From Hornefia porci (GTDB lineage Bacteria; Bacillota; Clostridia; Peptostreptococcales; Anaerovoracaceae), in NCBI RefSeq assembly GCF_001940235.1, contig NZ_MJIE01000001.1, positions 992,001 through 1,056,000 on the forward strand: a stretch of DNA of 64,000 nucleotides. The letters run 5' to 3'. Position 1 is the first letter of the stretch, and every line of letters starts with the position of its first letter. This document shows, in pieces, positions 40,655-48,821 of the stretch. The notes under the pieces are model-generated. The model worked only from the letters and a program-made list of their open reading frames with translations. It was not told where the DNA came from and made no database searches. The position numbers and the translations under genes are program-made.

Positions 40655-42865
40655 TTATCTCACCTTAGCGCTCTTCACAGAACTCCACGATCCGTAAAGT
40701 TTCACCTTCTTGCCCGAGATGTTCTTTACCGTCTTGTAGGAGCGTACCTGTACATACTTTTTCCCCTTCTTGACTTTCGAGAACTTATAGGATGTTGTCT
40801 TATAGTTCTTGACCGTCTTGACCTTCGCACTCTTCATCGACTTCTTCGCGGAGTAGCGAACCTGATATCCGCTGACTTTGGAATCTTTTTTCCAATACGC
40901 TTTCAACGTCTTTTTTCCGGCCTTGACCGATTTCAGCGAAGCCTTCTTCGGGTTAATCGTATAGGTCAGTTTCTTCGTTCCGTCATATTCATTCCGGAAT
41001 TTAACCGTCAACGTATAGTAGCCGATGCTCTTGCTCGATTTAGCGCGAGTCACCAGATAGTGATCATTCTCGACGATAGTCTTGCCGTCCGCATCTGTTA
41101 CTTCCACGATCGGCTTAATGGTCTTTCCTGTGTATGCATAGGCGGATTTTGTCGTCTTAACGGACGCAATCTTTGCGATCTTGCCGGTCACAACCTGCTT
41201 GTGACACACTGTGCAGGTCTCCGCATACTCGCCGTCCTCTTTATCAGTGGCTTTCTTGCTTACAATTTTCTTTCCGTCAAGCTTATGGCCGAGGGCCGGA
41301 ATGAAATCCTGCTTTGTTTCACCGCATAATTTACAGGTGTATGTACCGGAGCCCTTATCCGTACATGTCGGCTCACTTTCCGGTTTTGTCAGTTCCCATT
41401 CATGTCCGGTGATCTTGATATTTTCGATCGTCTGAATCGGATAATCGTATCCTTCGTCTCCGTAGAGGATGATTTTATAGGTTCCCTCGTCCAGTCGGTT
41501 CTTCCAGTCCTTGTTTTCTCGGTTATTGGAAACCGCATGAAGGAGATCGACCTCTTTGCCGTTTTCCCACGAAAGCGTCGTTTTGTCGGCAGGATCCTTC
41601 CAGTATCCCGTTGTTTTATCAACATCATAGGAACCGTTTACATAGTACCAGAAGTAGGACTCTTTGCCGCCCTTTGAATTGTTCGTGTTCTCATCCGACT
41701 GCTTGTAGATTGCGACCCACGCTCCGGAGTCTTTCGGAGCGGATGCTGTTACCGGCAGTGTACCGCACGACGCATAGGACTTCGTGTTATCAATCGAAAG
41801 TTTATAGTCATCCTTGTTGATGACCTTCTTGATGCTCACATCAATGCTCTTCTCGATGATATACGGGTTTCCACTGCCGCTCTTGATCAGTACCAGCTTG
41901 TACTCGGCCGCCAGAACCGTGCGATCCTTAGTATCGTTATCCTTCAGCAGATTAAAGGTTTCCTTGCGGTCTGAATTAATCATTGCATATGTTGCAGATG
42001 TATCTGTGTTAACATTATCACCCTTCTTATACAGACCAACCCATGCTTCCGTATCGCTGTCCGGAACAGAAGCCTTGATGTTCAATGCTTCACCGTCATT
42101 GATTTTTGCATTCTCAACGGTCAGATCGTAGCCGTCGTCTGCTTTCACCGTAATGCTCTTTGTTGCGTACTCTGTGTACGGCGGTTTACCTCCGGTCATA
42201 AGAGAGATTGTATACTTACCCGGCATCAGTTGAGTCAGTGAGTCCGGTCTTCCTTCACCTTTTGTTCCTTTGGTGATGTCTGCGGTTTTATTTCCATCGA
42301 TCCACCAGTATGACGCCTGCGTACCATCCAGGTAATCTCCCTCGTCCACGCCGTAAATACCGACCCAGGAACCGCTCGGACCGACCGAAGTGACACTGAT
42401 CGCTTCGCCGACCGTGTACTCGTCTTTGTCCGTCGTTACGCTGTAACGGCTGTCCGCCTTTACAGTAATAGTTTTTTCGGCGTGCTGCGTGTACGGCGGT
42501 TTACCTCCGGTGAGAAGAACAATCTTGTACTTTCCCGGCTTCAACTGGGTCAGCGAGTCCGGTCTTCCTTCACCTTTTGTTCCTTTGGTGATGTCTGCGG
42601 TTTTATTTCCATCGATCCACCAGTATGACGCCTGCGTACCATCCAGGTAATCTCCCTCGTCCACGCCGTAAATACCGACCCAGGAACCGCTCGGACCGAC
42701 CGAAGTGACATTGATCGCTTCGCCGACCGTGTACTCGTCTTTGTCCGTCGTTACGCTGTATTCGCTGTCTGCATAGACCGATCCCGGCGCAAATGCCGCA
42801 AATACGGTAATACACAGGAGCGCAATAAGCCATCTGACAGACTTTCTCTTGCGTGCTGTTACCAT
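40655..42865 (-). CDS. Secreted repeat protein with four Ig-like WVGIY modules and FN3-like C-terminus
   Basis: The 736-residue protein has a signal peptide (about 1-32, ending VYADS). Four related modules follow (about 36-140, 141-245, 246-346 and 352-487), each with a conserved W-V-G/A-I/L-Y strand and a closing GKYKI-like strand. Modules 1 and 2 are almost identical. A module with paired CxxC (YTCKLCGE, ETCTVCHK, about 488-565), an Ig-like piece and the FN3-like C-terminus (about 645-736) complete it. No catalytic residues are visible, so adhesion or scaffolding is the likely role. It has AAGGAGGG before the ATG and no sortase motif. Confidence 0.75.
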   Translation of the reverse strand: MVTARKRKSVRWLIALLCITVFAAFAPGSVYADSEYSVTTDKDEYTVGEAINVTSVGPSGSWVGIYGVDEGDYLDGTQASYWWIDGNKTADITKGTKGEGRPDSLTQLKPGKYKIVLLTGGKPPYTQHAEKTITVKADSRYSVTTDKDEYTVGEAISVTSVGPSGSWVGIYGVDEGDYLDGTQASYWWIDGNKTADITKGTKGEGRPDSLTQLMPGKYTISLMTGGKPPYTEYATKSITVKADDGYDLTVENAKINDGEALNIKASVPDSDTEAWVGLYKKGDNVNTDTSATYAMINSDRKETFNLLKDNDTKDRTVLAAEYKLVLIKSGSGNPYIIEKSIDVSIKKVINKDDYKLSIDNTKSYASCGTLPVTASAPKDSGAWVAIYKQSDENTNNSKGGKESYFWYYVNGSYDVDKTTGYWKDPADKTTLSWENGKEVDLLHAVSNNRENKDWKNRLDEGTYKIILYGDEGYDYPIQTIENIKITGHEWELTKPESEPTCTDKGSGTYTCKLCGETKQDFIPALGHKLDGKKIVSKKATDKEDGEYAETCTVCHKQVVTGKIAKIASVKTTKSAYAYTGKTIKPIVEVTDADGKTIVENDHYLVTRAKSSKSIGYYTLTVKFRNEYDGTKKLTYTINPKKASLKSVKAGKKTLKAYWKKDSKVSGYQVRYSAKKSMKSAKVKTVKNYKTTSYKFSKVKKGKKYVQVRSYKTVKNISGKKVKLYGSWSSVKSAKVR
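42131..42760 (-). repeat. Two near-identical 315-bp tandem repeats inside the surface-protein gene
   Basis: Codons 36-140 and 141-245 of the 736-residue protein are repeated with a 315-bp period. Long blocks are identical at the DNA level (for example about 42228-42400 against 42540-42713). The module number could change by slippage or recombination. Confidence 0.9.
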
Positions 42866-42947
42866 TTCTTGTCCCTCCTTATATCATGATATGCAGCGCT
42901 TGCGGCAGTGCAGGCGCCACATATCGTCTAAACGTGTGTCTGAAGAT

Positions 42948-45900
42948 TTATTTAACGGTTACTTTCACGTCTTTTCGGTTCATCGTCTTTGTTCCGCTTC
43001 CGTCCGAGGTGATCGTGATGACAGCTGTTCCCGCCTTCTTAGGCGTCACTTTTCCAGAGCTGCTGACCGTCGCGATCGAGGCGTCTGAGGAAACATAGGA
43101 CAATGCCGCATTTGATGCAGACTTTGCATTTAGGCTGTATGCCTTTGATGTCTTCTTCAGCCTGACAGATGTCTTTGATACAGTAATCGGATCTTTTTCT
43201 ACAATGAACATTGCCGACGGAATCCATTTGCCGTTCACAAAGTCACGGCCCAGCACCGCGATCTTATCATCATATACGCGGATATAATATCCGTTCGATC
43301 CCTCGGTGTACTCCCCGGTCGTCTCATTGTAGCTTGTCCAGAGATATCCGACTGAGGCGGTGTTGAATGCAACCGGCGCGTTCGTACTGCCGTTGAACAT
43401 ACAGCCGATCGAGTTCAGTTCCCAGTGGCTGTGTCCGTTGTATAAAACGATCTGCCCATATTTCTTCAGGATCTTCTGGAATGATTCTGTGTTATCCACA
43501 CCATCCCAGCCCTGTCCGCTGAAGCTTCCCGCTACGGTGTTTTTCATGGACTGATGCAGGAAAACGAATACCGGTCTGTTCGGATCTTTTTCGGTGTCTT
43601 CCTTCATTTTTTCGTCGAACCACTTCAGCTGAGCATCGGACATCTGCGCATGCAGACCTTCCTTTTCACCGCCCAGATAAATGAAGTGATATCCGTTGAT
43701 CCACTCGTCATAGTAGACATTCTTCGGCGTTGATACCGACGGATTAAACAAGTGTACGAAATCCTGGAACTGATTGTTCGGATTTCCCGCCATCCAGTCG
43801 TGATTTCCGACAGCTATGTGGAGTTTTGGTGTGACGCCGGCGGAGTCGTACAAAGATTTCATCTTGTAGAACTGATCTTTTCTTCCGTTGTTCGCCATAT
43901 CTCCGTTGATCACAATCGCCCGGCTGTTCGGGCTGTTTTTCTTCACATCATTCAGCATTTCCGTGAAGTGTTCGTTATTGTATTTATCATAGTACTGCAG
44001 CGAACTGTCATTTGTGATATGGACATCACTGACAACCTGGAATTCCATGATCGGCGAACCGATCTGATAGCTGCTGCCCTCCGGAATATCGACTGAAACC
44101 GCTTTGGAAGACAGTTTCTTTCCGTTTGCCGCATAAGCGATCAGTTTCTTCGCTCCTTCCGGGATAATCGTATGCTCGTACATGTGGAATGTGGTCGAAT
44201 TCCCTGTCAGCCTGAATTTCGCCAGCGCATCATATCCGACCAGCGGATTTCCATCTGCACCCGCCCAGTACATCACGCAGTCTGTCGCAGTTTCGTTCGC
44301 AGCGTCTTTTGTTATTGTAACTGTGCCATTCGCATAACCGTCCGAGTTGTTATCCTGCGAATAGTGAATGGATTTCAGACTGTCCGGAGCCGATTCTCCG
44401 ACGGAGATTGTGGTCGACGCTACTTCATCATAACCCGAACCCCTGAACAGAATAACCTTATATTTTCCTGCCGGAATCTCGTGTGTAGCGACCCTGTCAG
44501 TCCGGTTAAAGTTTGTATTCTGGAGAATGACCGGAACACCCGCTTTTTTTCCACTGTCCTTATCGTTGACATAATACCAGTAGATTGAAGTCGTCGTTCC
44601 GCTTCCGGTACCATAGGAATCATCCTCATTATATATACCGACCCAGTACGTTCCTTCTCCGGTTGCCGTCGCGATGATGTTTTCTCCGACGTGGTAGCTG
44701 GTCTTGTTCGTTCTGACTGATTCCTTCGCTGTATCAATGCTTCCGGTAATCGTGATGTTGCGGCTCTCAACCACATCGGTGCCGTCTGAAATCAGCGCAA
44801 TCTTGTATTTACCGGCAGTCAATGTCGCCTCATCATAGCGTGAGTCGCTGATCTGTCCGGCCGCACGAACATCATAGCTCTTTCCGGAAGTATGATTGAT
44901 TCCATTATTCGTGCTGCCGACATAGTACCAGAAGATCGGCTCTTTCGTTTCCGGATCGTCTCCTGCTTTGTAGAGTCCCACCATATCATTGGATGCTCCG
45001 GCAGCCGTTACCTTGATCGAATCATTTACATCATAGGAATCCGCACTTACGGAAAGAGAACGTTTGACACCGGCGGTTTTCCGTTTTTCAATCTTCGCTG
45101 TGTTCCACTGCGTATTCCAGTTGAATGTGGAATCGACAACCTTCATCGCATCCTTCCAGTTACTGATGTTGCCGTTGGCCTTCTTATATATCTTTCCACC
45201 TTTCTGGAACTGAATATATTCAAGATATCGGTTTGAATAGTCAAAGCTCTTATCCGTATCAATATACTTCCACAAAGTATATGCCGGCTTCTTCTTTCCA
45301 TCCATTCCGATCAGGCCGAAGTTCGCATTAGCCTTTTCAAGTTCCTTCGTATCATGCAGCCGGAAATACATCAGACTGCTGACGCAATTCATATGCGCCG
45401 CTTTATAATACATCTGCGCAGTGTATGCCGCCTGCCGGTACTTGTCAGCTTTCGTGTTCTTCTCCGAGGACACGCCGGTTTCCTGTAAAATCACGTCACG
45501 GACTTTTGTGCCGCAGCGCATTTTATTCTGTTCCAGGTATTTCTGCAGGATTTCGAAGTTCGAAATAGTGAGCCATTTTGACGAATTGTAATTTCCGCCG
45601 ACCTTAACCTTCGGGTACGCCGGATTCATCCCTGTATCATTATAGCCGACATCCGATGCCGGGAGGTTGAAGCCGTATATATGCGGCGCGATACCCCAGT
45701 CATAGCTTCCTCTCTGATTCGAATACTTCGCCAGCCACTCCAGCATTGCCTTCGGCGCATAAGCGGTTCCGCCCACAGCTTCATTTCCGGGAGCTGCCCA
45801 GTTATGTGTGATGGAGATATGAACCTTCGCATCCCCCGCATATTTTTTTACTGCCGCATTTGAAAGACGAAGTGCTCTCGCGTACTCTTCCATATATTCA

Positions 45901-46898
45901 TTGAAACGGGCCTTTTGTGTCTTTCCCTTCGCTTTTTTCTCCGGCATAAAGCATCCGGTGAAATCCACTTCGTTTCCGATCACATAATTATTGATCAGGC
46001 CACGCTCGCGGCCTCTGGAATAACGGGATGCCAAAAACTCCATGCAGGCGATAAAGTAGTCTCTGCCGGAGGAATTGGATGTGTTCATTCCGAAAGATTC
46101 TCCCGTACGGTTGCTGTACAGAAGTGCGGAAGGAATTCCGTTACTTTCCCCATTATTCATCAGGAGCAGCGTCGCCGTGGTATTGATACCATTCTGTGTG
46201 TTTGCCGAAATTACCTTGTCATAGTATTCAACCTTGCTCTTATTGAAATAATATGTCTTTCCGTTCGACTTGAAGCGGATCGCGTTCGAATGATATTTGG
46301 GGTACAGAATTCCGGCCAGGTTGATATTGATGGCCATCGAGGATGCACCAAGATCCTTCGCATCACTCAAAGCGGCTGCATCATCCATAAAGAGGCCTTT
46401 CTTGGAGGCCGATTTCATAGTCACAGATTTCACCGGTGAATAAATCTTTGATGCATAGATCGGACCTTTGACAATCTTCCCTTTTTTGTCCACAAGATAG
46501 TATTTGCTGTACAGCCGATCAACACCTTTTTTGTACCGACTGACCGTAAACGTCTTGTTCGATCCCATCTTGTACTTACCGATGTATGTCCCCCTGACCT
46601 TTGTAGATTTACTGATACCGTTGAGCTTGTCCTTCTTATTGTACTGGTTCGCCCGGCACATATAAAGCTTCGCGGTGCCCTTCTTTCCGACTCGTTTAAT
46701 CTTGATTCTGACCTTTGACTTCTCCACACTGACCGTCATGCCGGAGGATTTCGCATCCTTGGAGCTGGCTGCATATGTGTCATGGCAGACAAAAGCGAAC
46801 GCCGCCGTGGCAAAGATAATTGCAAGCAGCGCAATAACAGCCGTATGAACGCCTCCCTTTCTTAATACAACATGGAGGCTTCTCTCTTTCCTAAACAT
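42948..46898 (-). CDS. Secreted multidomain protein: DUF5722, Ig-like modules, calcineurin-like phosphoesterase, BIG2
   Basis: The 1316-residue protein starts with a signal sequence (about 15-43). It then has a beta-rich module (53-165), a DUF5722 domain (about 165-605) with the Glu pair E310 (VIGNEVDF) and E473 (LQETGVSS), two WVGIY-type Ig-like modules (about 612-720 and 726-835), and a linker module (about 840-943). A metallophosphoesterase domain follows (about 950-1225), with SDVH 957-960, NGD 998-1000, GNHD 1031-1034, H1115 and GHSH 1155-1158. The C-terminus is a BIG2-type Ig domain (about 1235-1316). All metal-ligand motifs of the calcineurin fold are present. The combination suggests an exported enzyme attacking a glycan that carries phosphate or phosphodiester groups. 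Confidence 0.8.
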   Translation of the reverse strand: MFRKERSLHVVLRKGGVHTAVIALLAIIFATAAFAFVCHDTYAASSKDAKSSGMTVSVEKSKVRIKIKRVGKKGTAKLYMCRANQYNKKDKLNGISKSTKVRGTYIGKYKMGSNKTFTVSRYKKGVDRLYSKYYLVDKKGKIVKGPIYASKIYSPVKSVTMKSASKKGLFMDDAAALSDAKDLGASSMAININLAGILYPKYHSNAIRFKSNGKTYYFNKSKVEYYDKVISANTQNGINTTATLLLMNNGESNGIPSALLYSNRTGESFGMNTSNSSGRDYFIACMEFLASRYSRGRERGLINNYVIGNEVDFTGCFMPEKKAKGKTQKARFNEYMEEYARALRLSNAAVKKYAGDAKVHISITHNWAAPGNEAVGGTAYAPKAMLEWLAKYSNQRGSYDWGIAPHIYGFNLPASDVGYNDTGMNPAYPKVKVGGNYNSSKWLTISNFEILQKYLEQNKMRCGTKVRDVILQETGVSSEKNTKADKYRQAAYTAQMYYKAAHMNCVSSLMYFRLHDTKELEKANANFGLIGMDGKKKPAYTLWKYIDTDKSFDYSNRYLEYIQFQKGGKIYKKANGNISNWKDAMKVVDSTFNWNTQWNTAKIEKRKTAGVKRSLSVSADSYDVNDSIKVTAAGASNDMVGLYKAGDDPETKEPIFWYYVGSTNNGINHTSGKSYDVRAAGQISDSRYDEATLTAGKYKIALISDGTDVVESRNITITGSIDTAKESVRTNKTSYHVGENIIATATGEGTYWVGIYNEDDSYGTGSGTTTSIYWYYVNDKDSGKKAGVPVILQNTNFNRTDRVATHEIPAGKYKVILFRGSGYDEVASTTISVGESAPDSLKSIHYSQDNNSDGYANGTVTITKDAANETATDCVMYWAGADGNPLVGYDALAKFRLTGNSTTFHMYEHTIIPEGAKKLIAYAANGKKLSSKAVSVDIPEGSSYQIGSPIMEFQVVSDVHITNDSSLQYYDKYNNEHFTEMLNDVKKNSPNSRAIVINGDMANNGRKDQFYKMKSLYDSAGVTPKLHIAVGNHDWMAGNPNNQFQDFVHLFNPSVSTPKNVYYDEWINGYHFIYLGGEKEGLHAQMSDAQLKWFDEKMKEDTEKDPNRPVFVFLHQSMKNTVAGSFSGQGWDGVDNTESFQKILKKYGQIVLYNGHSHWELNSIGCMFNGSTNAPVAFNTASVGYLWTSYNETTGEYTEGSNGYYIRVYDDKIAVLGRDFVNGKWIPSAMFIVEKDPITVSKTSVRLKKTSKAYSLNAKSASNAALSYVSSDASIATVSSSGKVTPKKAGTAVITITSDGSGTKTMNRKDVKVTVK

Positions 46899-47337
46899 TT
46901 CCTTTCTTCGCCTTCTTCCCTTTTTTCACTTTCTTCGCACACGGGTTTAACTGCCGTCCTGCACGGACAAAATGTGTTAAACCTTGAAAACTCAATACCT
47001 TAGGCAACAAACACGTATATCGGCTATGTGCCTCTGGTACAACTGAACGATCCGATATTAAATATTGGATTTATCGAAAGTTCGCTGCATCTTATCATAT
47101 TACCTGCAACCGCAGAAAGGACCAGAATAATGTTACTTACTCTGATCCCTTATTCAAGTTCTGCTTTAGCGGACGGTTCTGACAGTATATATACACTGCA
47201 TTACCTCTCCGGTCGGGTTACGCAGCGATTGATTTCCAATCACAGCGTCCCTGTGCCAGACCGGATATCATCCGGTTCATATATAGTGCATTTTGTAACA
47301 CCGCCCCTTTTCTCCGATGTTACCGGCACATTTATCT
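46899..47337. other. 439-bp intergenic region between rplT and the large surface-protein gene
   Basis: No gene is seen. On the minus strand it contains ACCGGATgatATCCGGT (about 47261-47277), whose right arm can instead pair with GACCGGA further on, enclosing GATTG/CAATC and ACAG/CTGT hairpins (about 47209-47272). Nearer the gene there is a GGTTTAAC/GTTAAACC stem (46944-46983) with an inner GTCC/GGAC. The structure suggests a regulatory leader for the surface gene, but I match it to no known riboswitch. Confidence 0.45.
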
Positions 47338-47697
47338 CTATTTCGTTACAGCGGCCTTCGCTGTTTCGCAGAGTTTCGCGAACCCGGCCTCGTCGTAGAT
47401 CGCCATCTCGGAGAGCATCTTTCTGTTGATTTCGATTCCGCTCTTCTTCAGTCCGTCCATCAGACGGCTGTAGCTGATGCCGTTCATTCTCGCACCGGCG
47501 TTGATCCGGGCGATCCAGAGCTTCCGGTAATCTCTCTTCTTGCGCTTTCTTCCGATGTACGCAGACCGCAGGGATCTCATCACTGCGGGATTCGCCGCGC
47601 GGAAGACCTTGCTCTTCTGTCCGTAGAAGCCCTTTGCCTGCTTCAGAACCTTCTTATGTCTCTTGTGAGCGTTTACGCCCTTCTTTACTCTTGCCAT
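47338..47697 (-). CDS. rplT: 50S ribosomal protein L20
   Basis: The 119-residue basic protein begins [20 protein letters not shown] and has the L20 signature of an extended N-terminal helix and a globular C-terminal domain. It binds 23S rRNA early in 50S assembly and represses its own operon by binding the leader. It is last in infC-rpmI-rplT. Confidence 0.98.
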   Translation of the reverse strand: MARVKKGVNAHKRHKKVLKQAKGFYGQKSKVFRAANPAVMRSLRSAYIGRKRKKRDYRKLWIARINAGARMNGISYSRLMDGLKKSGIEINRKMLSEMAIYDEAGFAKLCETAKAAVTK

Positions 47698-47756
47698 ATT
47701 CTATACCTCCTGTAAACCGATATTTCAACCTTTAGTAACGCGATCTCTCCGATGCG

Positions 47757-47957
47757 CTATTTCGCCATTGATCTGAGCATTCTCTTCTGATCCGCTGAGG
47801 TCAGAACCGTGGATTTACGCAGACCCTGTTTTCTCTTCGGCGTTTTCTTGGTCAGAATATGACTCTTGTATGCCTTATGTCTCTGGATCTTTCCGGATCC
47901 GGTGACCTTCATCCTCTTGCATGCGCCTCTGTGAGACTTCATCTTGCATTTTGCCAT
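47757..47957 (-). CDS. rpmI: 50S ribosomal protein L35
   Basis: The 66-residue basic protein ([18 protein letters not shown]...) matches L35 in length and in the KSHRGACKR motif. It lies between infC and rplT as usual in Bacillota. Confidence 0.98.
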   Translation of the reverse strand: MAKCKMKSHRGACKRMKVTGSGKIQRHKAYKSHILTKKTPKRKQGLRKSTVLTSADQKRMLRSMAK

Positions 47958-47978
47958 AATTATACCCTCCTATGTCAA

Positions 47979-48527
47979 TTATTGTTTCTCGTTATCCTTG
48001 GATTTCTTATGCTTCTCCGCAGGCTTCGGCGACAAAAACATGGTCAGACTTCTGCCCTCGAAGGAAGGCTTTTTGTCCATAACCCCATATTCTCCACAGG
48101 CCTCCGCAAAGGAATTCATGACCTGACGTCCTCTGTTGACGTAATCGCGCTCACGCCCTCTGAAACGGAGACTGACCTTGACTTTGTCCCCTTCCTTCAG
48201 GAACTTGCTGGCAGTCTTCGCCTTCACAAGAATATCATGCTCCTCGATAAAGGTGCTCAGTCTGATTTCCTTGACCTGAATCGTCTTCTGTTTTTTCTTG
48301 GCCTCTTTTTCCCGCTTCTGAAGTTCATAGCGGTACTTTCCATAGTCCAGTATTTTCGCAACAGGCGGCTTCGCGTTCGGTGAGATTTCCACTAAATCCA
48401 GCTTCCGCTGTTCTGCCAGTTCCAAAGCCTCGCTCCGGCTTATGATTCCGACCATTTCTCCATTGCTGTCGATCACTCTCAGTTCTCTGGCACGAATCTC
48501 TTCGTTGATTCTACTTTCTCTGCTAAT
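47979..48527 (-). CDS. infC: Translation initiation factor IF-3 with AUU start codon
   Basis: IF-3 discriminates start codons and keeps 30S subunits free. The longest conventional start (a GTG at 48476) would remove the conserved N-terminal segment. Continuing upstream in frame, the codons read ISRESRINEEIRARELRVIDSNGE, the family N-terminus. They begin at an ATT (48525-48527) that has GGAGG eight bases before it. An AUU start for infC is the classic autoregulatory device known from E. coli, because IF-3 rejects AUU. The resulting protein is 182 residues with the two-domain IF-3 layout (NAKPPVAKILDYGKYRYE linker region). Confidence 0.92.
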   Translation of the reverse strand: MSRESRINEEIRARELRVIDSNGEMVGIISRSEALELAEQRKLDLVEISPNAKPPVAKILDYGKYRYELQKREKEAKKKQKTIQVKEIRLSTFIEEHDILVKAKTASKFLKEGDKVKVSLRFRGRERDYVNRGRQVMNSFAEACGEYGVMDKKPSFEGRSLTMFLSPKPAEKHKKSKDNEKQ

Positions 48528-48544
48528 TTTCTCTACCTCCTACT

Positions 48545-48663
48545 AAAAAACGGATACCTTCTGTATCCGCCTCAAAAAAACGCAAGCTACGCTGTTTTCA
48601 ACTATTTACCCGACAAACACGATCGTCTGAAAGGTGAGAAGCGGATAACTTCTTCTTGATTAC
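48545..48663 (-). promoter_or_regulatory. L20-type antitermination leader of the infC-rpmI-rplT operon
   Basis: The leader ends in a terminator hairpin CGGATAC/GTATCCG (48551-48557 with 48563-48569) plus six T. The 3' arm region GAGGCGGATA (48564-48573 on the minus strand) can pair instead with TATCCGCTTC near the 5' end (48636-48647), giving mutually exclusive structures. L20-controlled leaders in Firmicutes work this way; the family match is from memory of the layout. Confidence 0.75.
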
Positions 48664-48669
48664 TCCAAC

Positions 48670-48698
48670 AGTATACCATCCGCTGCCGCCTCTGTCAA
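48670..48698 (-). promoter_or_regulatory. Promoter of the infC operon
   Basis: TTGACA (48698-48693), 17 bp, TATACT (48675-48670) on the minus strand: essentially consensus, as expected for a ribosomal protein operon. Confidence 0.85.
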
Positions 48699-48712
48699 AT
48701 ATTTTTCAGAAA

Positions 48713-48750
48713 TTCAGAGGCCGCACCGGGCAATCCGGGCGACCTCTGAA
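48713..48750. terminator. Hairpin after the Na+/alanine symporter gene
   Basis: Perfect 8-bp arms TTCAGAGG/CCTCTGAA with a GC-rich interior that can fold further (CCGGG/CCGGG-like pieces). The T-tract on the minus strand is interrupted (TTTCTGAAAAATATTT), so efficiency is uncertain. Confidence 0.6.
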
Positions 48751-48821
48751 AATGTAATTATTTCTTCCGTTTTATTTACTCAATCGTTTAAACTGCCTGC
48801 CGCAGAACCGCGATATTCCCA

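Noticed and set aside
40655..46898. Sortase anchoring (LPxTG) of the surface proteins
   Set aside because: No LPxTG-like motif with a hydrophobic tail is found at any of the three C-termini; they end in FN3-like or BIG2-like modules.
38000..46900. Horizontally acquired island or prophage
   Set aside because: The lower GC and large secreted proteins are suggestive, but there is no integrase, transposase, tRNA target or flanking repeat.
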